A program made the translations under genes and the position numbers. Below, in pieces: positions 29,882 through 39,288 of a stretch of DNA of 64,000 bases; within the stretch, counting starts at the first letter, position 1, and each line of letters opens with the position of its first letter. Origin of the DNA: Vibrio sp. SCSIO 43137 (lineage in GTDB: Bacteria > Pseudomonadota > Gammaproteobacteria > Enterobacterales > Vibrionaceae); assembly GCF_028201475.1 (NCBI RefSeq), contig NZ_CP116383.1, positions 868,001 through 932,000 on the forward strand, given 5' to 3'. Below the pieces are notes generated by a model, which searched no databases, was not told the DNA's origin, and saw nothing but the letters and a program-made list of their open reading frames with translations.

Positions 29882-30382
29882 ATGAAACGTTGGTATTTGC
29901 TTTATTGTAAGAGAGGCGATCTGGCCAGAGCCAGAATGCATCTGGAGAATCAGGGAGTAGAGTGCTACTACCCGGAAATGCAGGTTGAAAAGCTGGTAAG
30001 AGGTAAGAGAAAGGTGGTGACTGAGCCGCTGTTTTCTTCTTACCTGTTTGTCCGGTTTGATTATGAAGCCGGCCCAACATTCACTACCGTTCGTTCCAGC
30101 AGGGGTGTAGTGGATTTTGTAAGACAAGGTAGTTATCCGCAGGAAGTTCAGGGTGATTTAATCTATGAGCTTAAGCAGGTTGAACAGCAGGCTGTCGAAC
30201 CTATGGTAACTTCTCTGCCGGACAAAGGGCAGGTGGTCAGAATTAAGCAAGGTCAGTTTGCCGGCCTTGATGCCATATACTCAGAAGCTGATGGCGAGTT
30301 GCGCTCGATTCTGCTTATAAAACTGATTAGCCAGACGGTAGAAGTGCGGGTAAGTAACAGCGATATTGAGTTGCAGGGTTAA
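29882..30382 (+). CDS. rfaH: Transcription antiterminator RfaH
   Basis: NusG paralogue that binds RNA polymerase paused at ops sites and promotes transcription and translation of long operons such as LPS, capsule and conjugation genes. The 166-residue protein has the NGN domain (WYLLYCKRGDLARARMHLENQG ... LFVRFD) and a C-terminal KOW domain (about 110-162) that refolds between helical and barrel forms in E. coli. E. coli RfaH has 162 residues. No ops sequence was noticed within this window, so its targets are elsewhere. It stands alone, with a strong terminator after it. Confidence 0.95.
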   Translation: MKRWYLLYCKRGDLARARMHLENQGVECYYPEMQVEKLVRGKRKVVTEPLFSSYLFVRFDYEAGPTFTTVRSSRGVVDFVRQGSYPQEVQGDLIYELKQVEQQAVEPMVTSLPDKGQVVRIKQGQFAGLDAIYSEADGELRSILLIKLISQTVEVRVSNSDIELQG

Positions 30383-30410
30383 CTGCTTTCAGTTACAACC
30401 AGAATAGATA

Positions 30411-30445
30411 AAAGCCTGCCTTTACTGATAAAGGCAGGCTTTTTT
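30411..30445. terminator. Bidirectional terminator between rfaH and asnB
   Basis: AAAGCCTGCCTTT (30411-30423), 6-nt loop, AAAGGCAGGCTTT (30430-30442), with T run to 30445 on the plus strand and four T on the minus strand. It serves convergent rfaH and asnB. A second perfect hairpin, CATCACCGCC/GGCGGTGATG (30460-30484), lies next to it on the asnB side. Confidence 0.93.
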
Positions 30446-30496
30446 ACATTTTACTCTTACATCACCGCCGGTGTGGCGGTGATGGTCTGACAGAGC

Positions 30497-32161
30497 TTAG
30501 TAAGAGTCGTTATGCACGGTTTGTACTGCACGACCTGAAGGGTCAGCCATGTTCTTAAAGGCTTCATCCCACTCAATCGCTTTTGCAGAGGAGCATGCGA
30601 TAGACGGGCCACCCGGTACACACTCTGCAGCAGATGGTAGCGGGAACAGCTCTTCGAAGATTTCACGGTACATATAGCCTTCTTTTGTTGTTGGCGTGTT
30701 GTACGGGAAACGGTACTCTGCGGTTTCAAGCTGCTGATCAGAAACTTTTGCTTCCGCGACTTCTTTCAGAGAGTCGATCCAGCTGTAGCCTACACCATCA
30801 GAGAACTGCTCTTTCTGACGCCATGCAATAGAGTCCGGCAGATAGTGCTCGAAACACTCACGCAGAATGTGTTTCTCCATTTTGCCGTTGCCACACATCT
30901 TCGCCTGAGGGTTAATGCGCATCGCAACATCGATAAACTCTTTATCAAGGAAAGGTACACGCCCTTCAACACCCCATGCAGCCAGAGACTTGTTCGCACG
31001 GGCACAGTCAAACATGTTCAGTGCCAGAAGTTTACGAACCAGCTCTTCATGCATCTCTTTAGCATTTGGCGCTTTGTGGAAATAGAGGTAACCACCGAAG
31101 ATTTCATCGGCACCTTCACCGGAAAGAACCATCTTGATACCCATAGCTTTAATTTTACGTCCCATCAGGAACATAGGAGTAGACGCACGGATAGTGGTTA
31201 CATCGTAGGTTTCGATGTGATAGATAACGTCACGGATAGCATCAAGGCCTTCCTGAACAGTATAAGTCATCTCATGGTGTACTGTACCCAGCTTATCAGC
31301 CACTTCACGAGCCGCGATTAAGTCAGGTGCACCTTCCAGACCAATGGCAAAGGAGTGCAACTGTGGCCACCATGCCTCGGTTTTTTCGTCATCTTCGATA
31401 CGCATAGCAGCAAATCGTTTTGCTACTGCAGAGGTGATAGAAGAGTCAAGACCACCAGACAGCAGCACACCATAAGGTACGTCAGTCATTAGCTGGCGTT
31501 TAACCGCTGCTTCTAGTGCTTCGGTAAGCTCTGCTTTATCTGCTTCGTTATCTTTTACTGCGTCATATTCCATCCAGTCACGGGTGTAATAACGCTGAGG
31601 TTCTGCATCTTCAGAGGAGAAGTAGCTGCCCGGAGGGAACTCACTCACGGTTTTACAAACCGTAACAAGCGCTTTCATTTCAGAGGCAACATAGTAGTTT
31701 CCGTATCCGTCACGGCCCTGATAAAGAGGCATGATACCGATATGGTCACGGCCAACCAGATACTGATCTTTTTCTTCATCATAAAGAACAAAAGCAAAAA
31801 TACCGTTTAGCTCTTCAAGGAGTTTTTCACCCATATCCTGATAAAGAGCCAGAATAACTTCACAGTCTGAATCTGTCTGGAAGTCATATCTGTCTTCATA
31901 CTTTGCACGAATTTCTTTATGGTTATAGATCTCGCCGTTAACGGCCAGAACCAGTTTACGATCCGGGCTATACAGAGGTTGTGCACCACTATTCAGTCCA
32001 ACAATGGCTAAACGTTCATGCGCAAGGATTGCACGTTTTGAAGCGTAGATACCAGACCAGTCTGGACCGCGGTGACGTAGTTTTTTAGACATTTCCAGCG
32101 CAATTGGACGTAACGCTGCATCGTCATTTTTTATGTCTAAAATGCCAAAAATTGAACACAT
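30497..32161 (-). CDS. asnB: Asparagine synthetase B (glutamine-hydrolysing)
   Basis: Makes asparagine from aspartate, glutamine and ATP. The 554-residue protein begins MCSIFGIL, with Cys2 as the glutaminase nucleophile after Met removal, followed by the class II amidotransferase domain (to about 200, with RGPDWSG and NGEIYNH). The synthetase domain contains the PP-loop LSGGLDSS and downstream ATP-pyrophosphatase motifs (SGEGADEIFGGY). E. coli AsnB is 554 residues, identical in length. It is convergent with rfaH and divergent from nothing close; 180 bp separate it from the antiporter gene upstream on the same strand. Confidence 0.97.
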   Translation of the reverse strand: MCSIFGILDIKNDDAALRPIALEMSKKLRHRGPDWSGIYASKRAILAHERLAIVGLNSGAQPLYSPDRKLVLAVNGEIYNHKEIRAKYEDRYDFQTDSDCEVILALYQDMGEKLLEELNGIFAFVLYDEEKDQYLVGRDHIGIMPLYQGRDGYGNYYVASEMKALVTVCKTVSEFPPGSYFSSEDAEPQRYYTRDWMEYDAVKDNEADKAELTEALEAAVKRQLMTDVPYGVLLSGGLDSSITSAVAKRFAAMRIEDDEKTEAWWPQLHSFAIGLEGAPDLIAAREVADKLGTVHHEMTYTVQEGLDAIRDVIYHIETYDVTTIRASTPMFLMGRKIKAMGIKMVLSGEGADEIFGGYLYFHKAPNAKEMHEELVRKLLALNMFDCARANKSLAAWGVEGRVPFLDKEFIDVAMRINPQAKMCGNGKMEKHILRECFEHYLPDSIAWRQKEQFSDGVGYSWIDSLKEVAEAKVSDQQLETAEYRFPYNTPTTKEGYMYREIFEELFPLPSAAECVPGGPSIACSSAKAIEWDEAFKNMADPSGRAVQTVHNDSY

Positions 32162-32341
32162 ATACTTTTATTCCCTAATTCATATCCGTTGGAGCAATAG
32201 CCTAAATTTGCCATTGTCGTTAAAAAAAGCAACCTTTTGTGATGAAAAAAATAATTAAATAGCCTTAATAAAAGAAAATATCCAATATTTTGGCCTTATT
32301 TCGAATGAGATCTATTTTTTGCCGCCTAAATAACCAGTTTT

Positions 32342-33943
32342 TTAATCATGGCTGTTTTTTGCTGTATCAAATGTTGGTTGTAACTGGTCACAAACATGAC
32401 GGGCAAATCCACTTCCTGCCTCATGGTAGATATTAAAGGCAGCATTTACCCCTTCTTCAAGCAAAGATTCAAGTTGATCGGGGTACTCAGCAATAGCGGC
32501 TATGTTTCCGCTAAATCCTTTATTCTTTAACTGTTGCAGTGCCAGTTGATTTCCCAAATGGTGTGGCATGGCCAGTAAGATTAGCTGAACGTTTCCCGTG
32601 TCTAAGATACGTTCCCAGAAGTCCGGGTCAGTAGCATCACCGCAGATAACGTTTCGTCCCTGATCGGTGTGTTGCTTAACGGCATCCTGCCGGACTTCTA
32701 CGCCCAGATTTATGTGGCCATATCTTTGTGTCAACTCATCATAAGCACCTGTGCCTATCCGGCCCATGCCTAAAATAAGTACCTGTGCTTCGCCCGGGTT
32801 AATCAGGCGATCCAGCTGGTTGAGTTTTTCCTCTGACTGCTGCTTAAGCCAGTTCGACGAACGTTGATACATTGTGTGACCAAATCGATTCAGCGGAGAA
32901 GCGATGATAAAGGAGAGAGACACAGCAATAGCAATGGAGGCCAGAAGATCCCCCGGTAACCAGCCGAGTTTGTATGCCAGCCCGCCCACAATCAAACCGA
33001 ATTCGCTGTAGTTGAGCAGTGTCAGGCTGGCCAGAAATGAAGTCCGTACCCGGAATTTAAAGCGATCGAATACCAAATAGTAGAGAATCCCCTTAACTGG
33101 CAACAACATCAGAAACAGAAAGGCAGTAATTAAGCCTGAAAGGTTAGGGTGCTGTGAGAGGCCTATATTGAGGAAGAAACAGACCAGAAACAGCTCTTTC
33201 AGGTTAAATAGTGATTTAGACAGTTCAGAAGACTTTTTATGTCCGGCCAGAATCATACCTAAAATCAGGGCACCCAGATCCGCTTTTACTCCGGTAAACT
33301 GGAACAAGCCGGCACCCAGAACAAGGGCAGAGAAGATACCGAAAATCACCAACATTTCGCCGTGACCAACCCAGGATAAAACCCGGTAGAGAAGGGGCCT
33401 CAGTAAAGGCAGGGCGAACAGGAAGATGGCGTACCAGAGAGGCAACTTACCGGTCGAAATGGTCAGAAAAAGCACCGCGAAGATATCCTGCATAACCAGA
33501 ACACCGATAGCGATGCTGCCATAAATGGCATTCATTTCACCTTTTTCCTGAAGGGTTTTAATGGCGAATACTGTGCTGGAAAATGACAGGGCAAAAGCAA
33601 TTAGCAGCAGTTGATCCAGTGACAGAGCAGTTAGCGTCGATACGCCAATCAGTTTTAACGCCAGAAGGGCGAGGGTAAAAAACAGGGTCGAAAAAAGGTT
33701 ATGCAGTGTTGCTCCTGCCCAAATCTCTTTTGCTAACAGAGTTTTAATATCCAGCTTGAGACCGATGGTAAACAGCAGCAGCGTTACCCCGAGATCGGCC
33801 AGAAGCTCTATGGTGTGACTGGACTCAAAACCAGCAAAACTTAAGCAAAAACCGGCGATCAGAAAACCCACTAAGGGTGGCAACTGACACTTGAGTGCGA
33901 TAAATCCGGAGATAAATGCTGCGGACAACAGAATAAGATCCAT
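32342..33943 (-). CDS. CPA2-family monovalent cation:proton antiporter with RCK domain
   Basis: 533-residue inner-membrane protein. About 12 hydrophobic spans occupy residues 1-370 (Na_H_Exchanger fold), then a RCK_N/TrkA-N domain (about 388-505) with the nucleotide-binding GMGRIGTG. It belongs to the KefB/KefC/YbaL side of the CPA2 family, which exports K+ (or Na+) in exchange for protons under control of NAD(H) or thiols. No KefF/KefG-type partner gene is next to it, and no C-terminal extension like KefC's is seen. It stands alone between asnB and nagC. Confidence 0.92.
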   Translation of the reverse strand: MDLILLSAAFISGFIALKCQLPPLVGFLIAGFCLSFAGFESSHTIELLADLGVTLLLFTIGLKLDIKTLLAKEIWAGATLHNLFSTLFFTLALLALKLIGVSTLTALSLDQLLLIAFALSFSSTVFAIKTLQEKGEMNAIYGSIAIGVLVMQDIFAVLFLTISTGKLPLWYAIFLFALPLLRPLLYRVLSWVGHGEMLVIFGIFSALVLGAGLFQFTGVKADLGALILGMILAGHKKSSELSKSLFNLKELFLVCFFLNIGLSQHPNLSGLITAFLFLMLLPVKGILYYLVFDRFKFRVRTSFLASLTLLNYSEFGLIVGGLAYKLGWLPGDLLASIAIAVSLSFIIASPLNRFGHTMYQRSSNWLKQQSEEKLNQLDRLINPGEAQVLILGMGRIGTGAYDELTQRYGHINLGVEVRQDAVKQHTDQGRNVICGDATDPDFWERILDTGNVQLILLAMPHHLGNQLALQQLKNKGFSGNIAAIAEYPDQLESLLEEGVNAAFNIYHEAGSGFARHVCDQLQPTFDTAKNSHD

Positions 33944-34014
33944 ACCTTCCCCTCTAATACAGAAAAGGCCAAGCGTTATAAGCTTAGCCCGTTAGAGTTG
34001 ACCATAAAAACTGC

Positions 34015-35229
34015 TTATTCTTCAAGAAGTTTTTGTAACAAAACTCCATTTAGCATGGCACGTTTTATCATAGCAAATGCGCCCATAGTCGGCTTGCCTT
34101 CAAGCTCTGAAGCAACGATAGGCAGGTTGGTATGAAACGTGGTTAAAGATTGCGTTTCAATATTGCGACGGATAGCAGGAAAAACCAACTCTTTTGCTGC
34201 TGTGATATCTCCGGCAATGACAATTTTCTGGGGGTTAAACAGGTTGATGGTGATGGCAATGGCTTTACCCAGCTTATTGCCGACCCTGACCAGACTCTGT
34301 TTTGCCAGATCATCGCCCTCTAAGGCGTGTTGACAGACCTCTTTCATGGTGATAGTGCTTAGTTCAGACAGCGAGGAGTCATAGCCCTTGCTTAACAGCT
34401 CATTAATGCGCTCTAAAATGGCCGGGTTAGAGGCAACGGTCTCCAGACAACCAAAATTGCCACACTGGCACTGGCTGCCCAATGGGTCAATCTGGATATG
34501 GCCGATTTCACCAACATTGCGGTTGGAACCAAGAAATACCTGACCGTTAACAATAATGCCGGCTCCGGTTCCCCGGTGAACACTGACCAGAATAGAGTCA
34601 TTACAGTCACGGCTTGCGCCAAAGTAATGCTCTGCCAATGCCTTACCGCGGATATCGTTGCCGATAAAACAGGAGACGGCAAAGTGATCCTGAATCAAAT
34701 CACCCAGAGAGAAGCTATCTATATCAGTATTAGGAATATAGTCGACAGCGCCGGTTTCCGGGTTCACCAGACCGGGCAACACGATACCAATAGCGATAAG
34801 TTGTTTGATTTTATCCTGATGGCTATCAATAAACTTTTTGATCAGAGAGAGCAGGCCATCTTTAAGTTCAGACTGATTGCTGTAGTCGAAGGTAGATTGA
34901 TCGCTGGCCAGTTCTTCGCCGCTCAGATTCATCAGACTAAACTGAATATAATCCCGTCCAAGACGGATGGCGACAGAGTGGAAAGGGTTTACTTCTGTGG
35001 TGAGTGAAATAGCCCGCCGGCCACCGGTAGAGGCTTGCTGCGCGACCTCTTTGATCAGGCCGCGTTCCATAAGCTGACGGGTAATTTTAGTGACGCTGGC
35101 GGGAGCAAGCTGGCTAACTTCGGCGATCTGTATCCGTGAAATCGGACCCTTTTGATCAATCAGGCGGTATACAGCCGCACTGTTGAGTTGTTTTACCAGA
35201 TCTACGTTACCAATTTGTCCGCCATTCAT
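34015..35229 (-). CDS. nagC: N-acetylglucosamine repressor NagC (ROK family)
   Basis: Represses amino-sugar genes until N-acetylglucosamine-6-phosphate binds. The 404-residue protein has an N-terminal winged helix-turn-helix (VYRLIDQKGPISRIQIAEVS), a sugar-kinase-like ROK domain, and the ROK zinc site CQCGNFGCLE preceded by GHIQIDP. It lacks kinase activity in the family. The ATG at 35229 is 2 bp downstream of the nagA stop, so it is the last gene of nagBAC, as in Vibrio. Candidate NagC sites lie ahead of nagB/nagE (37341-37358). Confidence 0.95.
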   Translation of the reverse strand: MNGGQIGNVDLVKQLNSAAVYRLIDQKGPISRIQIAEVSQLAPASVTKITRQLMERGLIKEVAQQASTGGRRAISLTTEVNPFHSVAIRLGRDYIQFSLMNLSGEELASDQSTFDYSNQSELKDGLLSLIKKFIDSHQDKIKQLIAIGIVLPGLVNPETGAVDYIPNTDIDSFSLGDLIQDHFAVSCFIGNDIRGKALAEHYFGASRDCNDSILVSVHRGTGAGIIVNGQVFLGSNRNVGEIGHIQIDPLGSQCQCGNFGCLETVASNPAILERINELLSKGYDSSLSELSTITMKEVCQHALEGDDLAKQSLVRVGNKLGKAIAITINLFNPQKIVIAGDITAAKELVFPAIRRNIETQSLTTFHTNLPIVASELEGKPTMGAFAMIKRAMLNGVLLQKLLEE

Positions 35230-35231
35230 AT

Positions 35232-36368
35232 TTATGTCTGCTCGTAATGTCCGTTGACTACTGTTGCGTTTACATTGAAGTCATTGTCAAACACAGTCAG
35301 GTTTGCTGTCATTCCTGTTTTAATCTGTCCTAAGTGATGATCGACGCCTATTGCCCTCGCCGGGTATAGGGTGGCCATTCTCAGTGCTTCATCTAACGGA
35401 AGTCCGACAAATTTAACGGTATTTTCAATTGCTTCAATCATGGTCAATGCTGAGCCACCAAGGGTTCCGTTTTCATCGACGCATTTGCCATTCCGGTAAT
35501 ATACTTTCTTGCCGACAAAAATAAAGTGATCCATTTCAGCGCCGGCCGGAGCTGTGGCGTCTGTCACTAATACCAGCTTTTCTCCTTTTACTTTATGAGC
35601 AATGCGGATATTGGCATAGTCGACATGGTAGCCGTCAGCAATCACGCCGGCATAGACCTTTTCAGAATCGTAAATTGCCCCGACAGTACCCGGCTCTCTG
35701 CCAGTCATAGGTGACATGGCGTTAAACAGGTGGGTAGCAAAACTGATTCCGGCATCAAATCCCTGACAGGCTTCAGCATAAGTAGCATCACTATGACCGA
35801 TAGCTACCACAATGCCGTTGTCTGCCAAGGTTTTAATTACTTCAGGTTGGTTCTTCTCAGGAGCAAGGGTCACCTTGGCAATAAGATGACTATTTTCGCA
35901 GATGAAATTAATCATTTCATCGTCTGAAGCGCGGATAAAGTCAGGGTTATGAATCCCTTTCTTTGCCACATTCAGGTAAGGACCTTCAAGGTGCAGGCCG
36001 AGCGACTGGTTTTTGTGCTGTTGCTGATACTCTTTTTGCACTTTAATCGCCTGACGCATATCCGCATCAGAGGACGTAATCAGTGTTGGCAGAAAGCTTG
36101 TGCAACCTGATTTCAGGTTTGCTTTGTGCATGGTATCCAGAGTTTCAACGGAAATTGCATCGTTAAACATAACGCCGCCACAGCCGTTAAGTTGCAGATC
36201 GATAAAGCCCGGGCTTAGATTGGCGCCCTGCAGGTCAATAACTGGTATATGTTCTGCAACCTCTTCTGACGGCAAAATGCTCTGGATAGTATTGCCGTCA
36301 ACAATGACGGCGTGGTTTTCCAGCACATCGCTACCAGAATAAATCGTACAGTTGGTAAGTGCATACAT
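35232..36368 (-). CDS. nagA: N-acetylglucosamine-6-phosphate deacetylase
   Basis: Removes acetate from GlcNAc-6-phosphate to give glucosamine-6-phosphate. Amidohydrolase fold: [18 protein letters not shown] (metal-binding Glu), [15 protein letters not shown] and catalytic Asp in [10 protein letters not shown] chose ATG 36368 ([12 protein letters not shown], 378 residues), which matches the start of Vibrio NagA as I remember it; an ATG at 36383, just after the nagB stop, would add five residues (MRNPA) and cannot be excluded. It is second in nagBAC, 18 bp after nagB and 2 bp before nagC. Confidence 0.95.
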   Translation of the reverse strand: MYALTNCTIYSGSDVLENHAVIVDGNTIQSILPSEEVAEHIPVIDLQGANLSPGFIDLQLNGCGGVMFNDAISVETLDTMHKANLKSGCTSFLPTLITSSDADMRQAIKVQKEYQQQHKNQSLGLHLEGPYLNVAKKGIHNPDFIRASDDEMINFICENSHLIAKVTLAPEKNQPEVIKTLADNGIVVAIGHSDATYAEACQGFDAGISFATHLFNAMSPMTGREPGTVGAIYDSEKVYAGVIADGYHVDYANIRIAHKVKGEKLVLVTDATAPAGAEMDHFIFVGKKVYYRNGKCVDENGTLGGSALTMIEAIENTVKFVGLPLDEALRMATLYPARAIGVDHHLGQIKTGMTANLTVFDNDFNVNATVVNGHYEQT

Positions 36369-36386
36369 GGCAGGATTTCTCATTGA

Positions 36387-37190
36387 TTACTTCAAATTCT
36401 TAATATTTTCAGCTTCAAGCTCTCTGAAATACTTCACGGTTTTGACTTTCAGTTCCTGAGTTGAAGGTTCATCACATACGATGACAGATTTAGGGTGCAG
36501 TTGTAGTGCTGAGACAGTCCAGAGATGATTGACTGAACCTTCAACGGCTGCTTCTAACGCAAGGGCTTTATTATGACCGGTAATCAGTATCATGATCTCC
36601 TTCGAATCCAGTAGCGTACCTACACCTATGGTTAAAGCATACTTAGGTACCTGATTAATGTCGCCGTCAAAAAAGCGCGAGTTGGCAATCCGGGTATCTT
36701 CAGTCAGAGTTTTAATTCTGGTTCTAGATGATAAAGAAGAAGCGGGCTCGTTAAAAGCAATATGTCCGTCGTTCCCCACACCACCCATAAACAGATGAAT
36801 CTGACCGTAAGAGCGGATTTTCTCTTCATAGCGCAAGCACTCTGCTTCGTGATCCTCTGCATTACCATTCAGCAGATTAATATTTTCTTCTTTTATATCA
36901 ATGTGGTTAAAAAAGTTTTCATACATAAATGATCGGTATGACTCCGGATGATCGGCAGGGATGCCAACGTACTCATCCATATTGAACGTCACTACATTTT
37001 CAAAACTTACTTCGCCTTCATTATAAAGTCGGATTAACTGCTTATAGGTCGTTAATGGTGTGCCGCCGGTAGGCAGCCCGAGAACGAAGGGGCGGGAGGA
37101 TGTTGGCTTAAATGTATTGATTCGGTTAACAATATGCTTTGCTGACCAAAGCCCGACATCTTGTGCGCAATTTAATGGAATAAGTCTCAC
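36387..37190 (-). CDS. nagB: Glucosamine-6-phosphate deaminase
   Basis: Converts glucosamine-6-phosphate to fructose-6-phosphate and ammonia, feeding amino sugars into glycolysis. The 267-residue protein has the family motifs LPTGGTPL, the catalytic FNMDEYVG (Asp72 region) and [14 protein letters not shown] with the ring-opening His. E. coli NagB is 266 residues and allosteric. First gene of nagBAC, divergent from nagE across a 253-bp control region, the standard layout for coordinated NagC/CRP control. Confidence 0.97.
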   Translation of the reverse strand: MRLIPLNCAQDVGLWSAKHIVNRINTFKPTSSRPFVLGLPTGGTPLTTYKQLIRLYNEGEVSFENVVTFNMDEYVGIPADHPESYRSFMYENFFNHIDIKEENINLLNGNAEDHEAECLRYEEKIRSYGQIHLFMGGVGNDGHIAFNEPASSLSSRTRIKTLTEDTRIANSRFFDGDINQVPKYALTIGVGTLLDSKEIMILITGHNKALALEAAVEGSVNHLWTVSALQLHPKSVIVCDEPSTQELKVKTVKYFRELEAENIKNLK

Positions 37191-37243
37191 GACGACACCT
37201 CAACAATATGTATATAACGATTAAATCTTAAGCTCGAAGCTTC

Positions 37244-37358
37244 AATAATTCGAATCATAAAATAAGTTTTATGATCTCGCTAGCAAAATCCTTGTTTACA
37301 ACTTTTACATGTAGATCTAAGTCACACAAATGGAGGTTTTAATTTGCGGGACGAATTT
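37244..37358. promoter_or_regulatory. NagC-type operators between nagB and nagE
   Basis: AATTTGCGGGACGAATTT (37341-37358) is a near-perfect palindrome of the A/T-flanked CG form bound by NagC. A weaker candidate lies at 37244-37265 (AATAATTCGAATCATAAAAT onward). Two sites about 95 bp apart in a divergent region are compatible with NagC looping as known in E. coli. A TCACA half-site (37323-37327) could be part of a CRP site. Confidence 0.55.
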
Positions 37359-37443
37359 AATTTCTTAAACTGAAAGTGACTAAATTGGAAGACTAAAATA
37401 AGTCAACCGAACTTAATTAAAATTCTATAGGGGGAATTTTACA

Positions 37444-38937
37444 GTGAACGTTCTCGGATACTTTCAAAAAGTAGGTAAAGCACTGATGGTACCAGTTGCA
37501 ACATTGCCTGCTGCAGCAATACTAATGGGGATCGGCTACTGGCTGGATCCAACTGGTTGGGGTGGAAACAATGCGCTGGCGGCTTTCTTAATTAAAGCAG
37601 GTGCAGCCATCATTGATAACATGTCTGTGCTGTTTGCAATTGGCGTTGCATACGGTCTGTCGAAAGATAAAGACGGTGCTGCCGCTCTGGCTGGCTTTGT
37701 CTGCTACATGGTAATTACTACACTATGTGGTGCAGGTGCGGTAGAAGCTATCGGCCTTGTTACTTTAGATGAAGGTTCTACTCTGGCTTTCAATAAGATC
37801 AATAACCAGTTTATCGGTATTCTGTCTGGTATCGTTGCCGCTGAGTTGTACAACCGTTACTACCAAGTTGAACTGCATAAAGCACTCGCCTTCTTTAGTG
37901 GGAAACGTCTGGTTCCTATCTTAACCTCTTTCGCTGCTATTGTGATTTCATTTGTGCTTATGTTTATCTGGCCGGTTGTGTTTGGCGGTCTGATTTCTCT
38001 GGGTGAAAGCATTGTTGGTTTAGGTGAAGTAGGTTCTGGTATCTACGGCTTCTTCAACCGCCTGCTGATTCCTGTTGGTCTGCACCACGCACTTAACTCA
38101 GTGTTCTGGTTCGATATGGCGGGCATTAACGACCTTGGTAACTGGTGGACTCCGAATGCAGTAGAAGCTGGTGTTGGTGTTGTTGGTGAAACAGGCCGCT
38201 ATATGGCTGGTTTCTTCCCGATTATGATGTTTGGTCTGCCGGGTGCCGCTCTTGCTATCTACCATACTGCCCGTCCTGAACATAAAGCGCGTGTAGCTTC
38301 TATTATGATTGCTGCAGGTTTCGCATCGTTCTTCACAGGTGTAACTGAGCCGCTAGAGTTCTCCTTTATGTTCCTTGCTCCGGTACTGTATCTGGTACAC
38401 GCAGTATTGACAGGTGTCTCTCTGTTTATCGCCGATATGATGAACTGGACTGCTGGTTTCGGTTTCTCTGCTGGCCTTGTGGATATGGTGCTGTCTGCGC
38501 AAAACCCACTGGCGAACAAGTGGTATATGCTGATTGTTCAGGGCTTCGCATTCTTCGCTATCTACTACTTTGTGTTCCGCTGGGCTATCACAACCTTCAA
38601 GCTGAAAACGCCGGGTCGTGAAGATGAAGATGCAGTTGAAGCGAAAAGCAGTGGTGTAAGTGAAGACTCAGCAGTACTTGCTAAAAAGTATCTGAAAGTT
38701 CTGGGTGGACACGATAACCTGCAAAACATTGATGCTTGTATTACCCGTCTGCGCTTAACAGTTAAAGATATGGAAATTGTAGACGAAGCTAAACTGAAAG
38801 CCCTTGGTGCAATGGGTGTGGTTAAGCTGGGTAACAACAACCTTCAGGTTATCCTTGGTCCTCTGGCTGAAATTATTGCCGGTGAGATGAAGAATATTCC
38901 TGCATCAGAAGACCTTGTTGAAGTACAGGTACCATAA
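37444..38937 (+). CDS. nagE: PTS N-acetylglucosamine transporter, EIICB
   Basis: Takes up and phosphorylates N-acetylglucosamine. The 497-residue protein has the EIIC membrane domain (about 1-375, including FFTGVTEPLEF, the substrate-site Glu motif) and a C-terminal EIIB domain with the phospho-accepting Cys432 in NIDACITRLRL. Unlike E. coli NagE (648 residues) it has no EIIA domain, so phosphate must come from a separate EIIA-glucose-type protein. The start is GTG 37444 with AGGGGG upstream. Divergent from nagB with shared NagC control. Confidence 0.94.
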   Translation: MNVLGYFQKVGKALMVPVATLPAAAILMGIGYWLDPTGWGGNNALAAFLIKAGAAIIDNMSVLFAIGVAYGLSKDKDGAAALAGFVCYMVITTLCGAGAVEAIGLVTLDEGSTLAFNKINNQFIGILSGIVAAELYNRYYQVELHKALAFFSGKRLVPILTSFAAIVISFVLMFIWPVVFGGLISLGESIVGLGEVGSGIYGFFNRLLIPVGLHHALNSVFWFDMAGINDLGNWWTPNAVEAGVGVVGETGRYMAGFFPIMMFGLPGAALAIYHTARPEHKARVASIMIAAGFASFFTGVTEPLEFSFMFLAPVLYLVHAVLTGVSLFIADMMNWTAGFGFSAGLVDMVLSAQNPLANKWYMLIVQGFAFFAIYYFVFRWAITTFKLKTPGREDEDAVEAKSSGVSEDSAVLAKKYLKVLGGHDNLQNIDACITRLRLTVKDMEIVDEAKLKALGAMGVVKLGNNNLQVILGPLAEIIAGEMKNIPASEDLVEVQVP

Positions 38938-38961
38938 CTTCTGATAAGTGATTAATTGAAT

Positions 38962-38987
38962 AGGCCTTCCAACCGGAAGGCCTTTTT
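38962..38987 (+). terminator. Intrinsic terminator after nagE
   Basis: AGGCCTTCC (38962-38970), loop AACC, GGAAGGCCT (38975-38983), T run to 38987. Confidence 0.93.
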
Positions 38988-39288
38988 CGTTCTTACCATT
39001 CAGATCAGCTAAGTTATGTATTCTTGTGCAAAAGACCTTATTGCAAGGTCATAAATGCCTCCGATTCCAGAGTAAATTAACCGGAACAAGTTACTTCCCT
39101 ATAAAAAGAGCGGAAATTACTATTATTTCATCACTTTTAGTTGTGTCGATAGTGATAAATGTGGATCATTAGGAGCTAAAACCCAGGCTGGCTTCGCAAT
39201 AGTAACAGGCAGCCGTTGGGAACGAATTTCTGACAATACTAGGGCGGTTGTTTTATAACCGATCCTCCCAAAAAATAGAGGTGCTTAG
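38988..39288 (+). promoter_or_regulatory. glnS upstream region
   Basis: 300 bp without a gene. Two small hairpins are seen: GACCTT/AAGGTC (39034-39050), and CGGTT/AACCG (39244-39260) just ahead of the glnS ribosome binding site (AGAGGTG, 39277-39283). It should contain the glnS promoter; I could not assign hexamers. Confidence 0.4.
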